Of a stretch of 64,000 bases of DNA, positions 43,433 to 52,414 are shown piece after piece. The stretch comes from Thalassobius sp. I31.1 (GTDB lineage Bacteria > Pseudomonadota > Alphaproteobacteria > Rhodobacterales > Rhodobacteraceae). The notes beneath the pieces are model-generated. The model was not told the DNA's origin. It ran no database searches and was given only the letters and a program-made list of their open reading frames with translations. The DNA is taken from assembly GCF_003031585.1 (NCBI RefSeq), contig NZ_PWAA01000061.1, positions 1-64,000 of the forward strand, given 5' to 3'. The number at the start of each line of letters is the position of its first letter. Within the stretch, counting starts at the first letter, position 1. The position numbers and the translations under genes were made by a program.

Positions 43433-44455
43433 ATGAGCACCGCTTCCAAAGTTAATCCCCTGCAAACCATGCTGGACACCCGCGACTGGATTCTCGCAGA
43501 CGGGGCGACGGGCACAAACCTGTTCAACATGGGCCTGTCATCCGGCGATGCGCCAGAGCTGTGGAATGTGAATGAGCAGGATAAAATCCGCGCCCTTTAC
43601 CAAAGTGCTGTGGATGCGGGCAGTGATCTGTTTCTGACCAACAGCTTTGGCGGCAATGCCTCGCGTCTGAAACTGCATGATGCGCAGGGTCGTGTGGGCG
43701 AGTTGAACCGCGCTGCTGCTGAACTTGGCCGCGAAGTTGCAGATAAATCCGACCGTGACATCATTGTTGCCGGGTCTGTTGGCCCGACGGGTGAGATCAT
43801 GGAACCCATGGGCACGCTGACCTATGCGAGCGCGGTTGAGATGTTCCAGGAGCAGGCCGAAGCTTTGAAAGCGGGCGGTGTTGATGTGCTTTGGGTTGAA
43901 ACCATTTCAGCCCCGGAAGAATTCAAAGCCGCCGCCGAAGCCTTTGAAAATGCGGGCATGCAATGGTGTGGCACCATGAGCTTTGATACCGCCGGCCGCA
44001 CCATGATGGGTGTGACCAGCACAGATCTTACGGATCTTGTCGGCAAGCTTTCCCCCGCACCTCTGGCCTTTGGCGCCAACTGCGGTGTCGGGGCCTCAGA
44101 CCTTTTGCGCACTGTGCTGGGCTTCAGCGCCCAGGGGTCAAACACGCCAATCATTTCCAAAGGCAATGCGGGCATTCCGAAATATGTGGATGGTCATATT
44201 CACTATGACGGCACCCCGGAACTGATGGCCGATTATGCCGTGCTGGCCCGTGACTGTGGCGCAAAAATCATCGGCGGTTGCTGCGGCACGATGCCGGAAC
44301 ATCTGCGTGCCATGCGCGAGGCGCTTGAAACACGCCCGGCAGGCGGACGCCCGTCGCTGGAAACGATTGCTGAAAAGCTTGGTGGGTTTTCATCCGGATC
44401 AGACGGCACAGATGATGCCGCACCAACCCCGCGACGCACCCGCCGCCGGGGCTGA
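43433..44455 (+). CDS. bmt: Betaine/folate-type homocysteine S-methyltransferase
   Basis: A 340-residue zinc methyltransferase of the BHMT/MetH N-terminal family that methylates homocysteine to methionine. The start 'LADGATGTNLFNMGL' binds substrate, and zinc ligands are in 'FGANCGVG' and 'IIGGCCGTMPEHL'. The C-terminal 45 residues are a low-complexity, basic tail. A corrinoid protein gene lies 1.3 kb downstream with a radical SAM gene between. In Roseobacters such a protein forms the homocysteine-binding part of a split cobalamin-dependent methionine synthase, which fits here; direct betaine use is the alternative. Confidence 0.88.
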   Translation: MSTASKVNPLQTMLDTRDWILADGATGTNLFNMGLSSGDAPELWNVNEQDKIRALYQSAVDAGSDLFLTNSFGGNASRLKLHDAQGRVGELNRAAAELGREVADKSDRDIIVAGSVGPTGEIMEPMGTLTYASAVEMFQEQAEALKAGGVDVLWVETISAPEEFKAAAEAFENAGMQWCGTMSFDTAGRTMMGVTSTDLTDLVGKLSPAPLAFGANCGVGASDLLRTVLGFSAQGSNTPIISKGNAGIPKYVDGHIHYDGTPELMADYAVLARDCGAKIIGGCCGTMPEHLRAMREALETRPAGGRPSLETIAEKLGGFSSGSDGTDDAAPTPRRTRRRG

Positions 44456-44464
44456 TAAAAGACA

Positions 44465-44497
44465 CAGAACCCGCCGCATTCCGGCGGGTTTCTTTTT
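44465..44497 (+). terminator. Terminator after bmt
   Basis: AACCCGCCG (44468-44476) and CGGCGGGTT (44482-44490) form a 9-bp stem with a short loop and a following T-rich run. Confidence 0.88.
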
Positions 44498-44521
44498 CTC
44501 AGAACTTCTTTTTCTCAGAAC
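44490..44521. repeat. Tandem 16-bp duplication at a gene end
   Basis: TTCTTTTTCTCAGAAC occurs twice head to tail at the convergent ends of bmt and the radical SAM gene. The second copy includes the TGA stop of the latter, so it may have shifted or preserved that stop. Confidence 0.75.
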
Positions 44522-45615
44522 AGTGCCATCTGACGTCCGTTTTCCAGCGGCACCTCAAAAAGATCACAGCGCAGATCCGGGGCGTCTTCGTTCAGCCCCA
44601 GCCGGGCACAGGCCTGGCGGAACCGTGCCCCAAGCAAGGCCGCATATGGTCCCTCACCCCGCATACGCTGGTGCCAGGCGGAACTGTATTCTTTGCCGCC
44701 GTGCATATCGCGCAGCTTGCACATCACCTTTTCAACCTTTGCCGGGTAATGTTCCTCAAGCCAGGATTTGAACAGCGGGGACACTTCCTGCGGCAGACGC
44801 AGCATGATCCAGCTGGCCGCCGTTGCCCCGGCGGACCGGCAGGCGCGCAGGATAGCTTCCAATTCATGATCGTTCAGCCCCGGGATCATCGGGGACACCA
44901 TGGCACGCACGGGAATGCCGGCGTCTGTCAGGTTTTCAATCACCTTCAGGCGTCGCGCGGGCGCAGGCACGCGCGGTTCCAGTCGGCGGGATAATTTCGC
45001 ATCCATAGAGGTTACTGAAATACCAACCCGCACAAGCCCCCGTTCTGCCATCGGGGCAAGAATATCAATGTCGCGTTCAATCAGGCTGCCCTTAGTCACA
45101 ATCGCCACCGGATGGTTGAAGCGCGCCAGCACCTGCAGAATATCACGCATGGTTTCATATTCTTTTTCAATCGGTTGATACGGGTCGGTGTTTGATCCGA
45201 TCGCCAGAGGCGCCACCTTATAACGCCGCGCCCGCAGTTCCTGCTCCAGGACCTCGGCGATATTGGGCCGTGCGATCAGCTTTGTTTCAAAATCTAGCCC
45301 CGGGGACAGGTTCAGATAGGCATGGGTTGGCCTTGCGAAACAATAGATACAGCCATGTTCGCACCCCCGGTATGGGTTGAGCGAGCGATCAAAGGGCAGA
45401 TCCGGCGATTTCACCCGGTTTATGGCTGACCGCACCTGTTCCTCGCGCACCTCAGTGCGCAGAACCGGTGGCTCTTCGCCATCGCCGGGCCAGTCGTCGC
45501 ATGTGTTTTCCCGCGTAAAAGCCTCATAGCGCGGGGTTTCATTTGTCAGGGCCGCACGGCCTTTTGCAAGGCTGCGTGGGGGCGCTTCGCCCGGTGTCAT
45601 GGAATCTTCAATCAT
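44515..45615 (-). CDS. PA0069-family radical SAM protein
   Basis: A 366-residue radical SAM enzyme. The 4Fe-4S cluster motif is in 'NPYRGCEHGCIYCFARP' (CxxxCxxC, about residues 84-91), followed by 'IGSNTDPYQPIE' and 'VTKGSLIERDIDIL', the landmarks of the PA0069 family related to spore photoproduct lyases. The function is unknown; DNA-related or other radical chemistry has been guessed for relatives. The disordered 60-residue N-terminus is charged. It is convergent with bmt and lies between bmt and the corrinoid gene, though on the other strand. Confidence 0.88.
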   Translation of the reverse strand: MIEDSMTPGEAPPRSLAKGRAALTNETPRYEAFTRENTCDDWPGDGEEPPVLRTEVREEQVRSAINRVKSPDLPFDRSLNPYRGCEHGCIYCFARPTHAYLNLSPGLDFETKLIARPNIAEVLEQELRARRYKVAPLAIGSNTDPYQPIEKEYETMRDILQVLARFNHPVAIVTKGSLIERDIDILAPMAERGLVRVGISVTSMDAKLSRRLEPRVPAPARRLKVIENLTDAGIPVRAMVSPMIPGLNDHELEAILRACRSAGATAASWIMLRLPQEVSPLFKSWLEEHYPAKVEKVMCKLRDMHGGKEYSSAWHQRMRGEGPYAALLGARFRQACARLGLNEDAPDLRCDLFEVPLENGRQMALF

Positions 45616-45778
45616 GAGAACAAAAGTAGAACATTAATATGAAAATTGCCACAGAAAGTTCATAACCGTCGCTCTCATTCATCTTCGTGTCGGAAACCGG
45701 CAGGTTGCGCGGCGATAAATCGCAGATTAAGGGGTTAAGAAACTCCGGGGGCTCCCCGCTTAACGCCAGGAAATACAC

Positions 45779-46477
45779 ATGTCTGACGAAGAAGATATCA
45801 TCCTCTCTGAACTGCCCGATGACGAACTTGTCTTGCAGATGCATGACGACCTTTACGACGGTCTGAAAGAAGAGATCGAAGAAGGTGTGAACATCCTGCT
45901 TGGCCGCGGCTGGCAGCCCTATGACGTACTGACCAACGCACTGGTTGGCGGTATGACCATCGTTGGGAAAGACTTCCGCGACGGTATTCTCTTTGTACCT
46001 GAAGTGCTTCTCGCGGCGAACGCGATGAAGGGCGGCATGGCGATCCTGAAGCCTCTGCTGGCTGAAACCGGCGCGCCACGCATGGGCACCATGGTGATCG
46101 GCACCGTTAAAGGCGACATCCACGATATCGGCAAAAACCTTGTTGGTATGATGATGGAAGGCGCTGGCTTTGAAGTGCGTGACATTGGTATCAACAACGC
46201 TGTTGATGCTTACATGGAAGCCCTGGACGCTGGTGATGTTGACATCCTGGGCATGTCCGCCCTGCTGACAACCACAATGCCTTACATGAAGGTCGTGATT
46301 GATGCGATGGTCGAAAAAGGTGTGCGTGATGATTACACCATCCTCGTTGGTGGCGCGCCGCTGAACGAAGAATTCGGCAAAGCCATCGGTGCTGACGCGT
46401 ATTGCCGTGACGCAGCTGTTGCTGTTGACACTGCAAAAGAATTCATGTCCCGCAAGCACAACCAGGTTGCTGGCTGA
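45779..46477 (+). CDS. Corrinoid (B12-binding) methyltransferase protein
   Basis: A 232-residue protein with a helical cap domain (residues about 14-100, 'LVGGMTIVGKDFRDGILFVPEVLLAANAM') and a Rossmann B12-binding domain. The cobalt-ligating His lies in 'GTVKGDIHDIGKNLVGMMMEGAGF'. It is like the MetH or methylamine-methyltransferase corrinoid module and should shuttle a methyl group between a donor enzyme and homocysteine methyltransferase. DUF1638 follows 115 bp downstream beyond a terminator. Together with bmt it looks like the B12 part of a split methionine synthase. Confidence 0.93.
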   Translation: MSDEEDIILSELPDDELVLQMHDDLYDGLKEEIEEGVNILLGRGWQPYDVLTNALVGGMTIVGKDFRDGILFVPEVLLAANAMKGGMAILKPLLAETGAPRMGTMVIGTVKGDIHDIGKNLVGMMMEGAGFEVRDIGINNAVDAYMEALDAGDVDILGMSALLTTTMPYMKVVIDAMVEKGVRDDYTILVGGAPLNEEFGKAIGADAYCRDAAVAVDTAKEFMSRKHNQVAG

Positions 46478-46520
46478 GGGTAAGAAATCTCTCCTCCGGG
46501 CTTTGGCCCGGAAGACTCTG

Positions 46521-46546
46521 CCCCGGCCCCTGTGCCGGGGTTTTTC
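46521..46546 (+). terminator. Terminator after the corrinoid protein gene
   Basis: CCCCGGC (46521-46527) and GCCGGGG (46534-46540) pair, followed by TTTTT. A second hairpin (TCCGGGC with GCCCGGA, about 46496-46512) lies just upstream. Confidence 0.85.
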
Positions 46547-46592
46547 TTTGCCAGCCATTGTGGCAAGCTCAAAAGAACCTGGAGATCATAAG

Positions 46593-47246
46593 ATGCTGCC
46601 TGATGATAATACGCTGACGGAAAAAGGCCTTGAGGGCACAACACCGGGCAAACCCGGGCGTATCCTGTTGTTGGCTTGCGGGGCACTTGCGCGTGAAATT
46701 CTTGCGATCAAAGAGCTGAACGGCTGGGATCACATGGATCTGACCTGCCTGCCTGCGATTTACCATATGTTCCCGGAAAAAATCGTCCCTGAGATCGAGA
46801 AAGCGATTGGCAAACATCGCGAAAACTATGCCGATATCTTTGTGGTCTATGCGGATTGCGGCACCGGTGGCCTGCTACAGGCGAAATGTGAAGAGCTGGG
46901 CGTTCAGATGCTGAAAGGCCCGCATTGCTATTCTTTCTATGAAGGCAATGACCGTTTTGCTGAACTTGCCGAGGATGAGATCACATCTTTCTATCTGACA
47001 GATTTCCTGGTGCGCCAGTTTGATGCGTTCATCATGAAACCCATGGGGCTGGACCGGCATCCGGATCTGATCAGCATGTATTTCGGGAATTACGAAAAGC
47101 TTATCTATCAGGCGCAGGTGGAAGATCCGGAACTGGATGCAAAGGCCGAAGCCGCCGCGGCAAAGCTGGGTCTGGCATATGAACGTCGTTTTACGGGCTA
47201 CGGCGATCTGCAAAATGAACTGGCGACACTGAAAAAGCCGCAGTAA
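46593..47246 (+). CDS. DUF1638 family protein
   Basis: A 217-residue protein of the DUF1638 family, of unknown function. Conserved Cys and Asp residues are visible in 'LLLACGALAREILAIKE', 'LTCLPAIYHMFPEKI' and 'VVYADCGTGGLLQAKCEELG'; several Cys could bind a metal. DUF1638 genes occur next to corrinoid methyltransferase genes, as here, so it may assist methyl transfer or corrinoid reactivation. This role is inferred only from neighbourhood. The ATG follows a GGAG site. Confidence 0.85.
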   Translation: MLPDDNTLTEKGLEGTTPGKPGRILLLACGALAREILAIKELNGWDHMDLTCLPAIYHMFPEKIVPEIEKAIGKHRENYADIFVVYADCGTGGLLQAKCEELGVQMLKGPHCYSFYEGNDRFAELAEDEITSFYLTDFLVRQFDAFIMKPMGLDRHPDLISMYFGNYEKLIYQAQVEDPELDAKAEAAAAKLGLAYERRFTGYGDLQNELATLKKPQ

Positions 47247-47302
47247 GGGGGCTCTGCCCCCGTCAGCAGGCTGCCTCCCCCGGAGTATTTTCAGAAAGAT
47301 GA
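47247..47302. repeat. Rhodobacteraceae-type intergenic repeat
   Basis: GGGGGCTCTGCCCCC forms a short hairpin, then a CTCCCCCGGAGTATTTTC segment ends in AGAAAGATGAAG. This composition resembles an interspersed repeat often seen between genes in this family. Only one copy is in the window, so the repeat status relies on recollection. Confidence 0.5.
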
Positions 47303-47305
47303 AGA

Positions 47306-47719
47306 TCAGGCGCTTTGTACTGTGGCCACGGCGCGAATGCGTTCAACCATGGCGCGGACCCCGTTTGAACGCTGGGACGACAGATGTTCATCAAGGCCAA
47401 GGCGCGCAAGTTCGCCCTGCGCATCCGTCGCCAGAACATCCGCAAGCGTCAGCCCGTTATACAGCGACAGAACCACCGCGATCAGCCCGCGTACGATCAT
47501 TGCATCGCTGTCGCCTTTCGCCTGAAAGATGCCGCCTTCAATAACCGGGTGAATCCAGACCTGGCTTGCGCAGCCATCAACCTTATTGGCGGGCACCTGA
47601 AGCGCCGCGTCAAGGGCTTCCATATTCTTGCCAAGGTCAATCACATAGCGATAGCGATCTTCCCAGTCGTCCAGAAAGTCAAAGTCTTCCGCAATATTTT
47701 CAAAGGCTTCACTTGCCAT
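47306..47719 (-). CDS. sufE: SufE-family Fe-S assembly protein
   Basis: A 137-residue sulfur acceptor. The active Cys is in 'ANKVDGCASQVWI' (about residue 50). 'DRYRYVIDLGKNMEAL' and 'VVLSLYNGLTLADVL' are conserved SufE/CsdE regions. It takes sulfur from SufS cysteine desulfurase for iron-sulfur cluster assembly. No other suf genes are near, which is common for sufE in this group. It is divergent from a lipoprotein gene. Confidence 0.92.
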   Translation of the reverse strand: MASEAFENIAEDFDFLDDWEDRYRYVIDLGKNMEALDAALQVPANKVDGCASQVWIHPVIEGGIFQAKGDSDAMIVRGLIAVVLSLYNGLTLADVLATDAQGELARLGLDEHLSSQRSNGVRAMVERIRAVATVQSA

Positions 47720-47861
47720 GTCGCTGAGATCCTGCTGCTATATGAACACGGGGCTTATGCCCGACAAATGTGATCTAGGGGTTTTGCTGCGAAAGGTCCA
47801 GTCGCGACGCTTTGCAAAGCGCTGGCTTTGGGGTAGATCTGACGCAAAGGGAGAGAATTTA

Positions 47862-48344
47862 ATGACGAAATCTGTGGTGAAATCCGTTTCTGTTGCGCTG
47901 AGCGCCTGTCTGTTTCTGACCGCCTGCGGTGGCTCAGCCAGTTCCCTGAGTTCCGCCAATCCGTTTAACTGGTTCGGTGGCAAAAACCGCGCCGCAGAAG
48001 CCGCCACCACAGCAGAGCTGCCCACAGATCCGCGCGCGCTGATACCACAGATTACAGATGTGAAGACCGAACGCGCAACCGGCGGTGTGATCCTGCGTGT
48101 AACCGGCCTGCCTGCGCAACAGGGATGGTCGCAGGCGGCGCTTGTGCCGCAGAATGAAGGCATCGCCCGTGATGGTGTGTTAAGCTTTGAATTCCGCGCC
48201 CTGCCCCCGCGTGTCAGAACCCTGACCTCGACACCGCAATCGCGTGAAGTTGTCGTGGCCACCTTTCTGAGTGACTCTCAACTGTCCGGGGTGCGTAGCA
48301 TTCAGGTGCTTGGTGCATCCCGCAGCCTGTCGGTCCGCCCGTAA
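47862..48344 (+). CDS. Predicted lipoprotein
   Basis: A 160-residue protein of unknown function. The N-terminus is a lipoprotein signal ending in the lipobox LTAC (Cys about residue 24), with the mature part anchored in the membrane. A Ser/Ala-rich linker is followed by a globular, probably beta-rich domain ('ITDVKTERATGGVILRVTGLP', 'VLSFEFRALPPRVRTL'). A GGGAGAG site precedes the ATG at 47862. It is convergent with the AsmA-like gene. Confidence 0.82.
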   Translation: MTKSVVKSVSVALSACLFLTACGGSASSLSSANPFNWFGGKNRAAEAATTAELPTDPRALIPQITDVKTERATGGVILRVTGLPAQQGWSQAALVPQNEGIARDGVLSFEFRALPPRVRTLTSTPQSREVVVATFLSDSQLSGVRSIQVLGASRSLSVRP

Positions 48345-48353
48345 CGGGCAGGG

Positions 48354-51300
48354 TTATTCCGTCGGCACCTCTGGGGCACGCCCGCGGAAGACATCGCGCA
48401 GAATACCCGGGGTCAGGATCGACAGCGGGTTCACCCGGACTTTTGGATCATCCGCAGTCCCCTGCAAACGATAGTTAAACCCAAATAACCCCTCTCGCCG
48501 ACGCGACACGGCAGCGCCGACACCGTTCAGCAGGTAGATCGGCGAAACCACGCCGCGCAGATCAAGCCCGGAGGTTCCGAGGTTATAAATCCCTTCCATC
48601 GACACCCCAAGAGAGGCCCCAATTGCGCTGCCATCCAACAGGTTCACATAGCTTGGGGTCAGCACAAAATGCGACTGCACACTGCCAAATCGGATGCCAT
48701 CACCGTTCAGTTGCTGAAGCAAACCGACGACAGAAATCGCGCCCAGGATTTCCGCCAGGGCCGGTGCGCCACGAATTTTGATGCCTTCTGCTGTCAGGCG
48801 GCCGTCGTAATGCCCTTCCTCAGCGCGTGGCACAAGGAACATATCCATTGAGCCGCCATAGACTTTGGAAAACACACCTGCAGCCCGCAGAACAGCCCCG
48901 CTGTCATCGCTGCGGATGCGGACCGATGTGCCTTCAACTGATGGGCTGAGGCGACCAGACACAGACGCCTGCCCGTTCACAAGACCGGTGAAATCACCCT
49001 GCAATGCAGGTGATGTGTTCAGCTGACCGCGCATATTATGCAAGGCAATACTATCGGTGATCTGCAGGCGATCCAGCGCAAGCGTGATCGGTGTATTGGA
49101 AGAACCTGTCCCGGCACTGCCGCCCTGCCCGAAGGTTGTACGCCGGATATCAACCCGTCCGCCACGCACAGAAATTGCCGGGGACTGGCCTGCATTCCTA
49201 GCCGTCAGGGTAACCGGCGCATCCAGCCAGCTGCCGACAGTTACGCGGTCAAACACAGCCTCGCGGAAGCTGTTGTTATCGTTCAGAACCACCTGACCAA
49301 CCGCATTCAGACCATTGCTTTCCAGTTGCAGGCGATCAATCCGGACAGGCGCGCCAAGATGCCCGGAGATCTCAAGGCTGCCACCAGAGGACGCAGGCTT
49401 AGACCAGCCAATTTCCCCAATGCGCAGACGCGCGCCGCGCAGATCGGAACTCAGCCGCATATGCGGTGCTTCGTCACGGCGCAGGTCAATCGCAAATTCG
49501 CCCCGGCTTTCGCCACGAAGGAAACCATCCGGCAGTGCAATGCCGAATTCATCCAGAAACGCCTGATCCAGAATAACCTGACCAGACACCGAAGATTGCC
49601 CGGCGTTTTCCGGTGCCAGGCTTTGCTGCCACAGCGCATCAAACCGGGCGCCTGTTGTGGCGGTTTCGGCCTTTGCAACAAAGCCAGACCCCGAAATTTC
49701 AAGCTGTTCATTGTTGGCAAAAACCTGCATGGCATCTGCCAGCACCCATTTGCCGGGCACAATTTCACGGGTGCCCATATTGCGCAGGGTCGCGCGGGCT
49801 TCAAAGGGCACATCTTCGGCCTGCAGATCACGCCGCAAAGGCACGGTGATATCGGCCACAACCTGTGCTGTGCCAGTTGCAAGATCAACGGGAAGCTCTG
49901 CCTTCGTAAAGAATTCAAACGGGCGCTGATCAAGGAGCGACGTCACCGCCGTGATATTGCCCTGCGCCTGCAAGTCGACATGCAGATCCGGTGGTCGCAG
50001 GCTGATATCTTCCAGCGTCATAACAGATCCACCAACCTGCAGCGCGCCCCCTTCTGGTGGTGCAACCTGGCCTTCTTCCGCCACCAGAACAAAGCGATTG
50101 CCCTGCAGGGAACCGTAACCGCGCCCATGCGTGATCAGGGGCATCTGGCGCATGAACCGCACAGCCGCGTCCTGAAAACCGAATTGTGCAGTGACAACAG
50201 GCTTTTCACCGGGGTTCAGACGCAAGGCCGCACTGGCGGGGCCAATCACACCTTCCAGAATGTTAGCGTCCAGCCATTTCCGGGTATTCCCCGCCGCCGC
50301 CAATGGCCAGAGCGCCACGACAGAACGTGCCTCCATCTGATCAAGCTCTGCGTCAACGGAGACCTCCCAGCCGCCAGGTTTGGCAGCAACCTGCCCCCGG
50401 GCCACCAGATGACCATCACCCTGTTGCAGCATGGCCTGTCCAAGGGTCAGGGTGAATGGGTTCAGTTCAAGGCGCAGTTCAACCACACCCTGATCAATAC
50501 TGACAGGGGCGGCAAAAACGCCGTCAGGGCTGAGTTCCAGCGTATCAAGACGGAACTGCCCCAGAATTTCTTTGGGCCAGCCGTTGCGGATATCGCGCAA
50601 AAGCCCCTGCCCGGACATCTGGAAGCTGCCGTAATCCGTTGAAACGGAAAGTTCATCAAAGTGAATACGCTGCTGCGCCGGATCAAAACCAAAATAGGCC
50701 CGGGCACCGTCAAATCCCACGGGCACCGTGTCTTCGGTCGGCTTCAGCGCACCCGCGCCGATATCCAGCGTGCCATCGGTAGAGGCAAGATTGCCTTCGT
50801 CATCAATTTCCGCACGCAGCGCCCCGGACACGGGTGCATCCAGCACCTCAAGCCAGGCCAAAGCCGGGGCCTGACTTGCGAAGTCAGATGCAGGCAGGCC
50901 GATCACATTGGTCGCCAGCACCGCCCGTCGGGATCCTTTAAATGATGTAAAGGAAACCGCAGCCTGGGCCGGTTTGTCTTCGCCATAAAGCAGCTGAAAC
51001 CCCAGGCGCAGTTCCAGCTTGTCCGGCTGTTGTGTCAGTTCAAACGCACCGCCCTCTGCGATCCAGAATTTCGCGGCGCGCACATCTTCGTATTGAAAGG
51101 TGAAATCTTCCGCGGACATCATCCGCACAGATGCAAGTTCCGGCGTTTCAAAGATCCGGTCAATGCCATCCAGAATATCAGCAAGGTTCCCGGTGCCCTG
51201 CAACGCGCGGCCATCCGGGCTTTCAAGCGCCATGTCAAACAGCCCGTCAGGATCGCGGCGCAGGGCCATGAAACCGCCATTCACTGTGACATCCAGCGGG

Positions 51301-51806
51301 GCAACGGTGGCCCGCAGAAGTTCACGACGCGACAGTGTCACCCGGATATTGCGCAGTTCTGCAATCGGCAGGTTGGTCTGATCCGCCAGCGCCAGACGTT
51401 CAATCCGGATCTGCGGCTGCCATTCTTCGGTCAGGATCACATCAATCCGGCCCAGATCCATCTGACCACCAGCCAGCGACTGCCCCAGAACTTTTTCAAC
51501 ACGCACCGCCAGGAATTCTGGTGCTTTCACCGCGCGCCCCGCGACAAGTGCCAGTGCGATCGGCACAAGCACCGCCAATATCGCAAAGAGAACCAGCAGG
51601 CTGAAAATCGTCGCATGGCGCTGACGCCAGGGTTTCTTCGTTTTTTTCGGTTTGCGACGACGTTTTTTACGCCCCTGTTCCAGATGCGGCTGCAACGTCG
51701 CCATCAATTGTTCCGGGCGGATTTCTTCGTCAGGCACAGCAACAGGTGCAGCGGTTTCAGCCTCTGCATCTTTCGTTTCTTCCAGATCCTTTTCGGGGGT
51801 CGTCAT
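48354..51806 (-). CDS. AsmA/YhdP-like envelope protein (DUF3971)
   Basis: An 1150-residue inner-membrane-anchored periplasmic protein. A cytoplasmic N-terminus (residues 1-60, acidic then a Lys/Arg run) precedes one membrane helix ('IFSLLVLFAILAVLVPIAL'). A very long beta-rich repeat region of the AsmA/TamB/YhdP class follows, including DUF3971-like segments and an AsmA-like C-terminal domain ('LLDGSAIGASLGVSMEGIYNL'). Such proteins are thought to form bridges that carry phospholipid to the outer membrane. The ATG at 51806 follows GGAG. It is divergent from bcp. Confidence 0.88.
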   Translation of the reverse strand: MTTPEKDLEETKDAEAETAAPVAVPDEEIRPEQLMATLQPHLEQGRKKRRRKPKKTKKPWRQRHATIFSLLVLFAILAVLVPIALALVAGRAVKAPEFLAVRVEKVLGQSLAGGQMDLGRIDVILTEEWQPQIRIERLALADQTNLPIAELRNIRVTLSRRELLRATVAPLDVTVNGGFMALRRDPDGLFDMALESPDGRALQGTGNLADILDGIDRIFETPELASVRMMSAEDFTFQYEDVRAAKFWIAEGGAFELTQQPDKLELRLGFQLLYGEDKPAQAAVSFTSFKGSRRAVLATNVIGLPASDFASQAPALAWLEVLDAPVSGALRAEIDDEGNLASTDGTLDIGAGALKPTEDTVPVGFDGARAYFGFDPAQQRIHFDELSVSTDYGSFQMSGQGLLRDIRNGWPKEILGQFRLDTLELSPDGVFAAPVSIDQGVVELRLELNPFTLTLGQAMLQQGDGHLVARGQVAAKPGGWEVSVDAELDQMEARSVVALWPLAAAGNTRKWLDANILEGVIGPASAALRLNPGEKPVVTAQFGFQDAAVRFMRQMPLITHGRGYGSLQGNRFVLVAEEGQVAPPEGGALQVGGSVMTLEDISLRPPDLHVDLQAQGNITAVTSLLDQRPFEFFTKAELPVDLATGTAQVVADITVPLRRDLQAEDVPFEARATLRNMGTREIVPGKWVLADAMQVFANNEQLEISGSGFVAKAETATTGARFDALWQQSLAPENAGQSSVSGQVILDQAFLDEFGIALPDGFLRGESRGEFAIDLRRDEAPHMRLSSDLRGARLRIGEIGWSKPASSGGSLEISGHLGAPVRIDRLQLESNGLNAVGQVVLNDNNSFREAVFDRVTVGSWLDAPVTLTARNAGQSPAISVRGGRVDIRRTTFGQGGSAGTGSSNTPITLALDRLQITDSIALHNMRGQLNTSPALQGDFTGLVNGQASVSGRLSPSVEGTSVRIRSDDSGAVLRAAGVFSKVYGGSMDMFLVPRAEEGHYDGRLTAEGIKIRGAPALAEILGAISVVGLLQQLNGDGIRFGSVQSHFVLTPSYVNLLDGSAIGASLGVSMEGIYNLGTSGLDLRGVVSPIYLLNGVGAAVSRRREGLFGFNYRLQGTADDPKVRVNPLSILTPGILRDVFRGRAPEVPTE

Positions 51807-51922
51807 CCCGTCTCCGGTTGTTCCTGATCCGCACGACACTGGCTGTCGCACCGGTTTCGCTTTATCTTCGCGCGTTGCACGCTAAAACGGAACCAGAATC
51901 TTTGTGAAGGGAAGAGAAGCCC

Positions 51923-52414
51923 ATGCCAACCGATACATCCTACACCCCACCTGAAACTGGCGAAAAAGCGCCTGATTTCGCTTTGCCATCAGATGATTGC
52001 GGTGACATCACCCTGTCAGATCTGACAGGCAGCGCGGTTGTGTTGTTTTTCTACCCCAAAGACAACACGCCGGGCTGCACCAAAGAAGCCTGCGGGTTTT
52101 CTGATGACAAAGCCGCATTTGAAGCCGCGGGCGCGCGCGTTTTCGGGATTTCCAAAGACAGCCTGAAGAAACACGAAAACTTCCGCAAGAAACACGGGCT
52201 CACCGTGCCCCTGCTGTCGGATGCCGACAGTGATACCTGTGAAAAATACGGTGTCTGGAAAGAAAAGAAGATGTACGGCAAGACCTTCTGGGGCATTGAA
52301 CGCACAACAGTTCTGGTCGCGTCTGACGGCACAATCGCCCGGATCTGGCGCAAAGTGAAAGTGCCCGGTCATGTCGAAGAAGTCCTGGCCGCCGTGAAGG
52401 AGCTTTCCGCATGA
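51923..52414 (+). CDS. bcp: Thioredoxin-dependent peroxiredoxin (Bcp type)
   Basis: A 163-residue thiol peroxidase. The peroxidatic Cys is in 'FFYPKDNTPGCTKEACGF' (PxxxTxxC form). The second Cys five residues later suggests an atypical 2-Cys mechanism. 'RTTVLVASDGTIARIWRKVK' closes the fold. It reduces peroxides in the cytosol with thioredoxin. Its stop overlaps the DUF455 gene start by 4 bp, so the pair is an operon. Confidence 0.93.
   Translation: MPTDTSYTPPETGEKAPDFALPSDDCGDITLSDLTGSAVVLFFYPKDNTPGCTKEACGFSDDKAAFEAAGARVFGISKDSLKKHENFRKKHGLTVPLLSDADSDTCEKYGVWKEKKMYGKTFWGIERTTVLVASDGTIARIWRKVKVPGHVEEVLAAVKELSA

Noticed and set aside
45616-45778. Possible cobalamin riboswitch upstream of the corrinoid protein gene
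   Set aside because: I looked for the B12-box consensus and saw none in these 163 bp.
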